Assembly: GCA_035651595.1 (NCBI GenBank) | Contig: DASRFJ010000184.1 | Span: 1 to 47,927 of the forward strand | Reading direction: 5' to 3' | DNA length: 47,927 nt | Origin: JAFARZ01 sp035651595 | GTDB lineage: Bacteria; Actinomycetota; Actinomycetes; Streptosporangiales; Streptosporangiaceae | Shown here: positions 32,266-40,079 of the stretch, one piece after another | How positions within the stretch are numbered: the first letter of the stretch is position 1 | How the letters are laid out: the number at the start of each line of letters is the position of its first letter | Translations under genes and position numbers: made by a program | Notes under the pieces: model-generated | The model's input: the letters and a program-made list of their open reading frames with translations, nothing else | Told to the model about the DNA's origin: nothing | Databases searched by the model: none

Positions 32266-33102
32266 ATGATTCTGGTGATCGGCGCCACTGCCCCGTTCGG
32301 CCGCGAGACTGTCGAGGAACTGCTCGCCGCGGGTCAAGAGGTCCGCGCGCTGACCCGTAAGCCCGACGAGGCGAAGCTTCCCGCTGGTGTTCAGGTCGTC
32401 TACGGCGACCTGACCAGGCCGGAGACGCTGACCGACGCGGTCAAGGACGTGTCCGCCATCGCGCTGGTGCTCCCGTACGGCCTTGACCCGACGCCGCTGC
32501 TCGGCGTCGTCGCGCCCGGCACCAGGATTGTGTTCCTGTCTTCTGGAGCGATCGACGACGCGGTTTCGCCCCAGCGCGACGTGATCGCCGCGTACCACGC
32601 CGGAGTCGAGCACGCCATCACCGAGGCGACCACCGATTGGACGTTCCTGCGGCTGTTTTTCCCCGCGATCAACTCCCTTCCGTATGCGATGCAGCTGAAG
32701 AGCGGCGACGTCCTGCGCGTCCCCTACGCCGAGGCGACGAGTGCTCCGGTACACGAGCGGGACGTCGCGGAGGCCGCCGCCCGCATCCTCGCCGACGGCG
32801 GCCACGCTGGCCGTACCTACCTGCTCACCGGCCCGCGGTCGGATACCCAGGCGGGCCTGATCAAGACTCTCGGGGAACAGCTCGGACGGGACCTCACCGT
32901 CGAGGACCTGGATCCAGAGCCCGTGCTCAAGCAGATGAGCCAGTTGATGGATCCGGACTTCATCGCCGCCCTCTTCGCGCTGATGGCAGGGACGGTGAGC
33001 AACCCCGCCCAAGTGACGTCGGCCGTAGCGGACATCACCGGGCATCCCGCCCGCGGCTACGAGCAATGGGTCCGCGACCACGCGGCCAGTTTCGGCGGAT
33101 GA
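32266..33102 (+). CDS. NmrA/SDR-a type NAD(P)-binding protein
   Basis: 278 residues, ATG 32266 behind GGAGGG. The nucleotide-binding loop is LVIGATAPFGRETVEELL, where the usual GATGxxG has Ala-Pro in place of the middle Gly. GDLTRPETL, IVFLSSGAI and WTFLRLFFPAINSL follow the atypical short-chain dehydrogenase (NmrA/QOR2-like) pattern; the YxxxK pair is absent. Members act as redox sensors or quinone/flavin reductases. The stop codon lies in the first unit of an 8-bp repeat array. Confidence 0.85.
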   Translation: MILVIGATAPFGRETVEELLAAGQEVRALTRKPDEAKLPAGVQVVYGDLTRPETLTDAVKDVSAIALVLPYGLDPTPLLGVVAPGTRIVFLSSGAIDDAVSPQRDVIAAYHAGVEHAITEATTDWTFLRLFFPAINSLPYAMQLKSGDVLRVPYAEATSAPVHERDVAEAAARILADGGHAGRTYLLTGPRSDTQAGLIKTLGEQLGRDLTVEDLDPEPVLKQMSQLMDPDFIAALFALMAGTVSNPAQVTSAVADITGHPARGYEQWVRDHAASFGG

Positions 33103-33162
33103 GCGGATGAGCGGGTGAGCGGGTGAGCGGGTGAGCGGGTTAGCGGGTTAGCGGGTTAGCGG
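33095..33162 (+). repeat. 8-bp tandem repeat array at the NmrA-like gene stop
   Basis: Eight units gcggatga, gcgggtga and gcgggtta follow without gaps, graded from one variant to the next. The first unit supplies the TGA stop of the gene. The period is not a multiple of three, so slippage upstream of the stop could change the C-terminus. Confidence 0.75.
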
Positions 33163-33208
33163 ACTACCGGGCCGCCGGCGATCGCTGACCCGCGGCAATA
33201 AGCAACAG

Positions 33209-33283
33209 TCGGGCTGGCCGGATTCGAACCGGCGACCTCTTGCACCCAAAGCAAGCGCGCTAGCCAAGCTGCGCTACAGCCCG
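33209..33283 (-). tRNA. tRNA-Pro (anticodon TGG)
   Basis: The minus strand gives acceptor CGGGCTG/CAGCCCG, D arm GCGC-AGCTTGGCTA-GCGC, anticodon stem CTTGC/GCAAG with loop TTTGGGT, T arm GCCGG-TTCGAAT-CCGGC and discriminator A; 75 bases. Anticodon TGG. CCA is not encoded. Confidence 0.95.
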
Positions 33284-33461
33284 TACCGGACGAAGTCTAG
33301 CCGTCGGCGACCTGAGGAGGCGCCGCAACACCGATGGGCACCTCCGCCATTGTCGGCCGCGAGCCGGCGTGATCCGGACGTGATCGGCAAGGTATCGGAC
33401 TACCCCACGCTTGAGAGTCGCGGGTGAGCGCGATGTCCCGGACGGGGGTCTGGCTGAGCCG

Positions 33462-34793
33462 ATGGGTACGGCATTCGTGGGCCGTGGCTCGGAGCTGCGG
33501 CAGCTAGGCGCGCTACTGGCGCGGGCGGGCGAGGGTTCTGGCAGCGTGGTGCTCCTCTCCGGTGAGGCAGGGATCGGCAAGACACGGTTGTGCCGGGAAC
33601 TGAGCCACTCGTGCCGACAGCGGCGCGGTGGCCAAGTGCTGCTCGGACGCGCGGTTCCCGAGGAGTCGGCGCTGCCGTACGCGGCGCTGGCAGACGCCTT
33701 GCGTGTCGCGCGTCGCGCCGAGCCGGCGGTGTGGGCCGCGGCGCGGGCGCGGGCGGACATCCTGTCGGCCGTCGCGCCCGAGCTGGCCGGGCAGCCACGC
33801 GCGGCAGGCTCAGGAGCAGCCGCCCGGCCCATCGTGTTCGAGGCGCTGCTGGATGCCGTCGAGGAAGCCGCGGGCGACCGGACGACACTGTGGGTTCTGG
33901 ATGACCTGCACCTGGCGGACGTGTCCACCTGGGAGTTCGTCCGCTACGCGGCCCGCCGGATCGCCGACCTGGGCGTGGTCCTGGCGGTCACCCTCCGGAC
34001 GGAGGAGATCGGTCAGGCGCACCCACGGTGGCCGGATCTGATCCGGTTGAGCAGGGAATCCGTCGTGGCCAGCCTCGCGCTGCACCGGCTGGAACCGGCG
34101 GACAGCGAACGGCTCGTCCGCGACGTCGCGCCGGCGCTGCCGCCAGCGGCGGTCGCCGAGATCGTCCAGCGGGGCGCCGGGACGCCCCTGCTGCTCGAGG
34201 AACTGGCCGTCCTCGCCGCGGCCGATCGAGGCGTGCTGCCCGTTCCCGATGTGGCAAAGGCCATCGTGCACGAGCGGACCAGGCACCTGGCCCCCGGAGC
34301 GCGGGCGCTGCTCGCTGCGGCCGCCGCCGCTGGCCCGGCGGCGGATACGGCGCTGCTGTCCGCGCTGCTTCCCGAGGAAGATCCGCGGGTGCTGGTGCAG
34401 ACCGGCCTGATGGAGCGGAACGACGGTGGGTTCCAGTTCCGCCATCCGCTGTTCCGGGAAGCGGTGTACGACGCGATACCCGCGGAGCGGAGACGGGCGC
34501 TGCACGAGGAAATCGCCGCGGCCGTCGCGAAGCACGACGACTACGGCGCTGAATGGACCGCGGCCCACGTGGCACTAGCCGATCGGCCGGAGGCCGCGGT
34601 GCTGTCCCCGCGTGAGGCCGAGATAGCCGGGCTCGTCGCCGAAGGGCTGACGAACCCGGCCATCGCGCGCCGCCTGTTCCTGAGCCGGCCGACCGTGGCC
34701 AGCCACGTGGCCCACATCCTGGCGAAGCTGGGGTTCTCGTCCAGGTCGCAGATCGCCGCGTGGGCGGCCCAGCGTGGTCAGGGACAGATCTGA
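33462..34793 (+). CDS. Compact LAL-type LuxR-family regulator
   Basis: 443 residues from ATG 33462. N-terminal AAA/ORC-like ATPase: FVGRGSELRQL, Walker A SGEAGIGKTRL, Walker B LWVLDDLHLAD, then GTPLLLEELAVLAA. C-terminal LuxR HTH: LSPREAEIAGLVAEGLTNPA, IARRLFLSRPTVASHVAHIL, AKLGFSSRSQIAAWA. Typical LALs are ~900 residues with a long helical/TPR middle; here only ~50 residues (RRRALHEEIAAAVAKHD, AEWTAAHVALADRPEAA) link the two, so the sensor middle is almost absent. The 3' end overlaps the convergent FUSC gene by 16 bases. Confidence 0.88.
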   Translation: MGTAFVGRGSELRQLGALLARAGEGSGSVVLLSGEAGIGKTRLCRELSHSCRQRRGGQVLLGRAVPEESALPYAALADALRVARRAEPAVWAAARARADILSAVAPELAGQPRAAGSGAAARPIVFEALLDAVEEAAGDRTTLWVLDDLHLADVSTWEFVRYAARRIADLGVVLAVTLRTEEIGQAHPRWPDLIRLSRESVVASLALHRLEPADSERLVRDVAPALPPAAVAEIVQRGAGTPLLLEELAVLAAADRGVLPVPDVAKAIVHERTRHLAPGARALLAAAAAAGPAADTALLSALLPEEDPRVLVQTGLMERNDGGFQFRHPLFREAVYDAIPAERRRALHEEIAAAVAKHDDYGAEWTAAHVALADRPEAAVLSPREAEIAGLVAEGLTNPAIARRLFLSRPTVASHVAHILAKLGFSSRSQIAAWAAQRGQGQI

Positions 34794-35368
34794 TAATGCC
34801 CGGTCGACTCGTTCCCCGAGTCGTTGCTATTGGACCAATCGACGTACATCGGGTTGTCGTATGGGGCGAGCTGGATGTACGTATAGGCTCCTTGGCCGTA
34901 GAGGACCGCCCAGACATTGTTGGCTAGGCCCAGACAGTTGCTGGCGGAGAGCGTCTTCTGGCCGATGAGCCATATATTGCGTCCGGTCGAGCAACCGACG
35001 CCGAGGCAGCTAGGTGTATTTTCAGGCCCAACGCCCGTCCCGGTCGCCAGAACGCCATCAGCGACGGCTTCCAGACAGCGCCGGGTTGTCCCGTCCGGCA
35101 ATTCGCAAATGAGTTCGGCATATGCCTTGACGACGGGGGCTCCGGTCGACGAGAGGCTGGTGTCCAGGTCGACGCACACCACGGCCTGCTCACTGAAACT
35201 GTCTGGACCGCCGATGATGGTGCACTGGTGCGCCACGTCCCCCCTGTCGGCGTACAGGATGGGAGTCGATGCGCTCGCGGCGGTGGCGGGTCCGGTGATG
35301 CACAGTCCGGCCACTGCCATGGCCGCGATGGCCGCGGCCACGAGCCGGCGTTTGCCTGTGAGTCTCAT
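34778..35368 (-). other. Signal-peptide-bearing C-terminal module of the FUSC open frame (possible separate gene)
   Basis: Read from ATG 35368, this is a 196-residue secreted protein: KRR, hydrophobic core, cleavage after ATAASA, then GDVAHQCTIIGG, AVVCVDLDTSL, LICELPDGTTRRCLEAV, NTPSCLGVGCSTGRNIW, SNCLGLANNVWAV and HYQICP. Six or more Cys residues suggest disulfides. Similar stand-alone secreted proteins are common in streptomycetes, function unknown. The ribosome site (agcgg) ahead of the ATG is weak. Confidence 0.5.
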
Positions 35369-37396
35369 CCGCTGATGATCGCTGGTCCGGACGAGCACCG
35401 GCATCGTCCAGATGAACGATCCAGTGTGGCCGGGCGCCCGGTTCATCCATGTGGCGGATAACGCCACCTCGGCCAGGGTCAGCCGCGAGCCGGTCCGCAG
35501 CACCCGGATCAGCGCCCGCACCGCCTCGGTCACTCCGGCGAGCGCCTCGTCCGACGGCCACGCGACGCCGGCCGGCAACACGGCATCCCCGGCGGCCGCG
35601 GCGGCGCACGCCTCGCGCAGCGCCGCGCCCAGCACCCGTACCCCTTCGGCCGAAGGCACCTCGCCGGCCGGCAACGCCACCACCGACGCCACCACGGCGT
35701 CGAGCACCTGCTCCAGGCCGACCACCGCGGGCCACCAGGCCGAAGCCCGCCGGCTGATCGACGGCGGCTCCGACATCGTGCGCTGGAACTCGGCCCGCAG
35801 GTCGGCAACCGCCCGGTACGTACGGCGCCGCACCTTTGACCGCTCCGGCACCGCACCGGCACCGGCCGGATCGGCCGAACCTCCGAGCGCCACCTCCAGA
35901 TAGCCGGCCACCGCCGCGCCCGTCGCGGCGAACTGCCGCGGCAGGTGCGCGTACCAGCTGGTCCACCACGGCAAGAAGCCGACGACGAGCGCGATCCCGC
36001 AGCCGATCAGCGTGTCGATCAGCCGGTCCAGCGCGAGCTGCCAGCCGGCGGGGGACAGCAGGTCGATAAGGATCACCACGAGCGGCGTGAGGAACACCGC
36101 CAGCAGCCCGTAGTTCCTGCTCCGGCCCAACGGCAGCAGCCCGGCCAGCACGGCGAACGGAACCAGCAGCCACAGCCCGTGCAGCCACACCAGCAGCACC
36201 GCGCCGAGCACCGCTCCGAGCACGGTGCCGATGCCACGCTGCAGCGCCCTGGCGAACACCGAGCCGTAGTCCGGCTTGAGCACGACGACGACGGTGAGCA
36301 GCACCCAGTACGACCGCTGGAGCTGAACCACCTCGGTGAATACGCCCGCGACCAGCACGCATGTCATCAGCCGCGCGGCGAATATCCGGTTCTGCCACCC
36401 GAATCCGTCGAGGATCCCGGAGATCCGCGTCCGCACCGGATCCCGCTTGCGCGCCGGCATACCGGGATCCCGCGGCGTCCAGGCGGATGACAGCACTCGC
36501 GCCGCGCCAGCCATCGCGTCCCGGAGCGCCTCCGCCGCGGCGCTCGAATCCCAGGCCGGCGGGATCGCCGGCGGTGTCCCGCCGTCCCGCACGACGTCGG
36601 CCAGGCGCTGCATCGTCACGACGATCAGCGGCGGCGGCCGCTGCCCGGCCAGCCCAAGCGCGGTCGACGCCTCGGCGATGAGCTGCGCGGAGTTCAGCGC
36701 CGCGACCAGCCGCATCATCCGCTGATTCCGGCCAGAAGACGTCGACCGCACGGTCAGCAGCCCGTCGTACGCCGTGTTCAGCGCGCCGGTCACGTTGCGC
36801 CGCGCCCCAGCGAACCCAGGCGTTCCGATCGCGGACAGCTTCGCGGTCAGCGCCTGGTACACGGCCGTGACATTGCGCTGCTCCTTGCCGCGCGGCCAGA
36901 GCAGCCAGCCGGGCACGGTCAGCAGCAGCGCCCACGCGACCCCGGCGAGGAAGCCGAGCGCGGTATGCCACGCCGGCCGCAGCGCGCCCACCGGCCCGAT
37001 GCCGAGCGCGGTGTACACGAGCAGCTGGAGCCCGGTGATCGAACCGACGTCGCCGAGCGAGCTGAGCAGCGCGGATACGCCCGCGATCACGACGAGGCCG
37101 GCCACCGCGAGCCAGCCGTGCCCGTGAATGACCGACCCGATCGCCAGCCCGACCGCGCCGCCGAACACCGACGCGCTGGCCACCCGTTTGACCCTGGTCA
37201 GGTACGGCCCGCCGGAGTCGGCCAGGATGCCGAGCAGCCCGCCCATGGCGGGCAGCACGCCCAGCGTGTCCCGCCCGGCCGGCAGCGCCACCGACAACGG
37301 CAGGCAGATCGCGAACGCGGCCCGGATCATCTCCGGCCACGGCACCGGCGCGCGGCGCTGCTTCGCCAGTTCCCCGACCCACCCCATTTGACTCAT
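34778..37396 (-). CDS. FUSC-family membrane protein fused in frame to a secreted-type domain
   Basis: 872 residues in one frame. Residues ~20-520 hold two FUSC-type blocks of six or so helices (AFAICLPLSVALPAGR, TLGVLPAMGGLLGIL; later LMTCVLVAGVFTEVVQLQRS, SYWVLLTVVVVLKPDYGSVF, RALQRGIGTVLGAVLGAVLL), the fold of aromatic-acid exporter/fusaric acid resistance proteins, followed by a cytoplasmic helical region. At residue ~677 the frame runs without a stop into MRLTGKRRLVAAAIAAMAVA..., a typical signal peptide, and a ~160-residue Cys-containing extracellular domain. Either this is a true fusion with an extra helix, or the last part is translated from its own ATG 35368. Confidence 0.8.
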   Translation of the reverse strand: MSQMGWVGELAKQRRAPVPWPEMIRAAFAICLPLSVALPAGRDTLGVLPAMGGLLGILADSGGPYLTRVKRVASASVFGGAVGLAIGSVIHGHGWLAVAGLVVIAGVSALLSSLGDVGSITGLQLLVYTALGIGPVGALRPAWHTALGFLAGVAWALLLTVPGWLLWPRGKEQRNVTAVYQALTAKLSAIGTPGFAGARRNVTGALNTAYDGLLTVRSTSSGRNQRMMRLVAALNSAQLIAEASTALGLAGQRPPPLIVVTMQRLADVVRDGGTPPAIPPAWDSSAAAEALRDAMAGAARVLSSAWTPRDPGMPARKRDPVRTRISGILDGFGWQNRIFAARLMTCVLVAGVFTEVVQLQRSYWVLLTVVVVLKPDYGSVFARALQRGIGTVLGAVLGAVLLVWLHGLWLLVPFAVLAGLLPLGRSRNYGLLAVFLTPLVVILIDLLSPAGWQLALDRLIDTLIGCGIALVVGFLPWWTSWYAHLPRQFAATGAAVAGYLEVALGGSADPAGAGAVPERSKVRRRTYRAVADLRAEFQRTMSEPPSISRRASAWWPAVVGLEQVLDAVVASVVALPAGEVPSAEGVRVLGAALREACAAAAAGDAVLPAGVAWPSDEALAGVTEAVRALIRVLRTGSRLTLAEVALSATWMNRAPGHTGSFIWTMPVLVRTSDHQRMRLTGKRRLVAAAIAAMAVAGLCITGPATAASASTPILYADRGDVAHQCTIIGGPDSFSEQAVVCVDLDTSLSSTGAPVVKAYAELICELPDGTTRRCLEAVADGVLATGTGVGPENTPSCLGVGCSTGRNIWLIGQKTLSASNCLGLANNVWAVLYGQGAYTYIQLAPYDNPMYVDWSNSNDSGNESTGHYQICP

Positions 37397-37462
37397 AACG
37401 ACACTGGTTATACCTCCCCGGCCTGCACGGAACCGCTACTGGCCGTGCCGCGTCGAATTCGC

Positions 37463-38494
37463 ATGAGGAACTCTGTGCGGCTCGGGCTGGTGACGATGGC
37501 GTGCGCGGGGGTCGCGCTGGCGGGGTGCGGTAGTCAGCGGGCGGGCGCGGGCTCGTCGGGAGCCGGCGGGCCGGGCACGCCGGCCGGGTCGACGGACGCC
37601 ACGGCGAGCGCGGCTCCGTCCGCCACGCCGTCCGGCTCGCCGGCGGGTCAGACGCCGGCCCAGCGGGCGGCGGCGGATGCCGCCGCGATGCTCGCCGCGT
37701 TCCCCGTGCCGCCGGGCGCCGTGCCCACGCAGGCGCTGCCGGTGTCGTGGCTCAGCGCGTCGCCGGAGCCGGCCACCGGTCCTGACGCGGTCACGCGAAC
37801 CGGCTGGTGGCGGGTCGCGGGGCAGCCGGTGACCGTGCTCGGCTGGATAAAGGCACATATGCCTTCGGGGTTCTCGCTGGGGCTCAGCGGCTCGGGCCAG
37901 CCGGGGCCGCGGATCGTGGCCGAGCCCGCGCTGCCGCACCCCGGCGCGACCAAGCCCGCCATCAAGCTCTGGTTCGCCCAGTTCACCAAGCCGCCCGTGC
38001 CGGACGTGCTGTCCACGCGCTGGCTGGTGGTGTCGGTGGCCGCGGACGGGTCAGGACAGACGGCGATCCGGGTGGACGGCGAGGTCTACTGGGTGCCGGT
38101 CAAGCCGGCCGCGGAGCGGATCCCCTCGTCGGCGACGGTCGTGACGATCGCCCCGATCCTGGGCAACGGCCCGGTCAACGCGGATGACGCGCCGGTCGTG
38201 ATCACCGATCCGGCCAAGGTCGCGAAGATCGCGGCGGTCGTGAACGCGCTCCAGCTGTTCGCGGTGGGCCGCATGATGTGCCCGATGTACCGTGGCCCGA
38301 GCATGCGGCTGACGTTCCGGGCCGCACCTACCGGTCCGGACCTGGCCGTGGTGACCGCCAACACCACCGGTTGCGGGACGGTCGGGGTGTCGATCGGCGG
38401 TCACCAGTACCCGATGCTCGCCGGCGCCGGTGCCATGGAGAAGCAGGTCATGACCATCGCCGGAGCGCACTGGCCAGGATTCCCCGGCGGCTGA
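37463..38494 (+). CDS. Lipoprotein of unknown function
   Basis: 343 residues from ATG 37463 (GTG 37445 is possible). Signal MRNSVRLGLVTMACAGVALAGC with lipobox LAGC, then a Gly/Ser/Thr/Ala-rich linker (~25-65). The body (AAMLAAFPVPPGAVPTQALP, RTGWWRVAGQPVTVLGWIKA, STRWLVVSVAADGSGQTAIR) is a soluble extracellular domain I do not recognise. Two Cys near the C-terminus (MMCPMYRG and NTTGCGTV) could form a disulfide. It diverges from the FUSC gene with a 66-base gap. Confidence 0.75.
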   Translation: MRNSVRLGLVTMACAGVALAGCGSQRAGAGSSGAGGPGTPAGSTDATASAAPSATPSGSPAGQTPAQRAAADAAAMLAAFPVPPGAVPTQALPVSWLSASPEPATGPDAVTRTGWWRVAGQPVTVLGWIKAHMPSGFSLGLSGSGQPGPRIVAEPALPHPGATKPAIKLWFAQFTKPPVPDVLSTRWLVVSVAADGSGQTAIRVDGEVYWVPVKPAAERIPSSATVVTIAPILGNGPVNADDAPVVITDPAKVAKIAAVVNALQLFAVGRMMCPMYRGPSMRLTFRAAPTGPDLAVVTANTTGCGTVGVSIGGHQYPMLAGAGAMEKQVMTIAGAHWPGFPGG

Positions 38495-38571
38495 CCGGCG
38501 ATCCAGCGGATCGTGGCAGTAATGCCGTTATGATATGACATCCTGCCAGCTTTCATGCGAGACTGAGCCAC

Positions 38572-39552
38572 ATGGCAGGGCTCAGCAACGTTGCCGTGGT
38601 CGTGGTGCATGACTTCCAGCCGTTCGAGTTCGGGCTGATCTGCGAGGTCTTTGGCATCGACCGGACCGACGAGGGGCTGCCGGCGTATGAGTTCGCGGTG
38701 GTCGCGGGCGAGCCGGGGCCGCTGCGCTCGCGCAACGACTTCACGCTCCAGCCGCGGCACGGGCTCGAGCGGCTGGCCGAGGCGGACCTGATCGCGCTGC
38801 CGGCGGTCTGCGACGGACGGCTCGGCGGGGCCCCGTTTCCTGATCCGCTGCTCCAGGCGCTGCGCGACGCGGTCGGTCGCGGCGCGCGGGTGCTGAGCGT
38901 GTGCAGCGGCGCGTTCATCTTGGGGGAGGCCGGGCTGCTCGACGGGCGCCGGTGCACCACGCACTGGCGGCACGCGGACGAGCTGGCGCGCCGGTATCCC
39001 GCGGCGAAGGTGGACCCGGACGTGCTCTACGTCGACGACGACCCGGTGATCAGCAGCGCGGGGACCGCGGCCGGCATCGACGCGTGCCTTTATATCGTGC
39101 GCAAGGAACAGGGCTCACGGGTCGCCAACGGCATCGCGCGGCGCATGGTAGTGCCGCCGCACCGGGACGGCGGGCAGGCCCAGTTCGTCGGCCAGCCGGT
39201 GGCCCCGACCTGCGACGGAGCGATGGGCGAGCTGCTCGACTGGCTGCGCGGCAACCTCGCGCTGCCGCTCACCGTGCGCCAGCTGGCGGCTCGGGCGCAC
39301 ATGTCGGAGCGGACGTTCGCCCGGCGCTTCGTGCACGACACCGGTACGACGCCGCAGCGCTGGCTCATCGGGCAGCGGATCCTGCTTGCCCAGGAAATGC
39401 TCGAGGAGACCGATGAAACCGTGGACGCCATCGCCGACCGGGCCGGGTTCGGCAACGCGACCGCGATGCGGCATCACTTCCGCCTCTGGCGTGGTACCAC
39501 GCCCAACGCGTACCGCCGAATGTTTCGTGGCGACAGCGCCGCCGCCTCATAG
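38572..39552 (+). CDS. GlxA-type AraC-family regulator with DJ-1/PfpI-like domain
   Basis: 326 residues. Residues ~5-190 are a DJ-1/PfpI-like domain (VAVVVVHDFQPFEFGLICEV, LSVCSGAFILGEAGLLDGRR with the nucleophile-elbow Cys, SSAGTAAGIDACLYIV). Residues ~220-318 are an AraC HTH pair (LTVRQLAARAHMSERTFARR, PQRWLIGQRILLAQEMLEET, AIADRAGFGNATAMRHHFRL). Such regulators usually act on nitrogen or methylated-amine catabolism or on neighbouring transporters. An A/T-rich tgatatgaca lies upstream as a possible -10. Confidence 0.9.
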   Translation: MAGLSNVAVVVVHDFQPFEFGLICEVFGIDRTDEGLPAYEFAVVAGEPGPLRSRNDFTLQPRHGLERLAEADLIALPAVCDGRLGGAPFPDPLLQALRDAVGRGARVLSVCSGAFILGEAGLLDGRRCTTHWRHADELARRYPAAKVDPDVLYVDDDPVISSAGTAAGIDACLYIVRKEQGSRVANGIARRMVVPPHRDGGQAQFVGQPVAPTCDGAMGELLDWLRGNLALPLTVRQLAARAHMSERTFARRFVHDTGTTPQRWLIGQRILLAQEMLEETDETVDAIADRAGFGNATAMRHHFRLWRGTTPNAYRRMFRGDSAAAS

Positions 39553-39561
39553 AATAGGTAC

Positions 39562-39999
39562 GTGATCAGGTTTCTGCTCAGGGGCCTTGTCTCGGCCGCG
39601 GCCCTGGGTGTCGCCACGTGGTGGGTGTCGGGTATCACGCTGACGGCGGCCAGCATCTGGTCCAAGATCGGGACGCTGCTGGTGGTGGCGCTGATCTTCG
39701 GCCTCGTGAACGCCACGCTCAAGCCGCTGATCAAGGTCGTGGGCTGCGCGTTCTACATCCTCACGTGCGGCCTGGGCGCGCTCGTGGTGAACGGGCTGCT
39801 GCTGTGGCTGACCAGCGTGATCTCCGGGGATCTCAAGCTGCCGTTCCACGTCGCCGGATTCTGGGCGGGCTTTTGGGGTGCGATCATCGTCGGGCTGGTG
39901 AGCTGGCTGCTGGGCACGGTCATCGGGGACGACCGCGGGGGGAAGGACGACGAGGACGAGCCGCCGGTACGGGTCGTCCGCGTTCAGTTACCCCTCTAG
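39562..39999 (+). CDS. Small four-helix membrane protein, 'phage holin' family (PF04020)
   Basis: 145 residues from GTG 39562. Four hydrophobic segments: FLLRGLVSAAALGVATWWV, IGTLLVVALIFGLVNATLKP, FYILTCGLGALVVNGLLLWL and WGAIIVGLVSWLLGTVIG, then a charged tail GGKDDEDEPP. The N-A-x-x-K-P segment and pattern are typical of the actinobacterial family named after mycobacterial phage holins, but the chromosomal members are not known to be holins. It lies 9 bases after the GlxA-type gene. Confidence 0.85.
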   Translation: MIRFLLRGLVSAAALGVATWWVSGITLTAASIWSKIGTLLVVALIFGLVNATLKPLIKVVGCAFYILTCGLGALVVNGLLLWLTSVISGDLKLPFHVAGFWAGFWGAIIVGLVSWLLGTVIGDDRGGKDDEDEPPVRVVRVQLPL

Positions 40000-40079
40000 A
40001 CTGGGCTGGTCCTAGACTGCTCGGGCCGTTGATTTCTCAGGCCTAGAGTTCCTTTCCCGATACCCCGGAGTACGCGGAC

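Noticed and set aside
33095..33162. CRISPR array
   Set aside because: Units are contiguous 8-mers without spacers and no cas genes are present.
35190..37382. 730-codon minus-strand open frame
   Set aside because: Same-strand frame shadow of the FUSC gene; Arg/Ala/Gly-rich and without hydrophobic helices.
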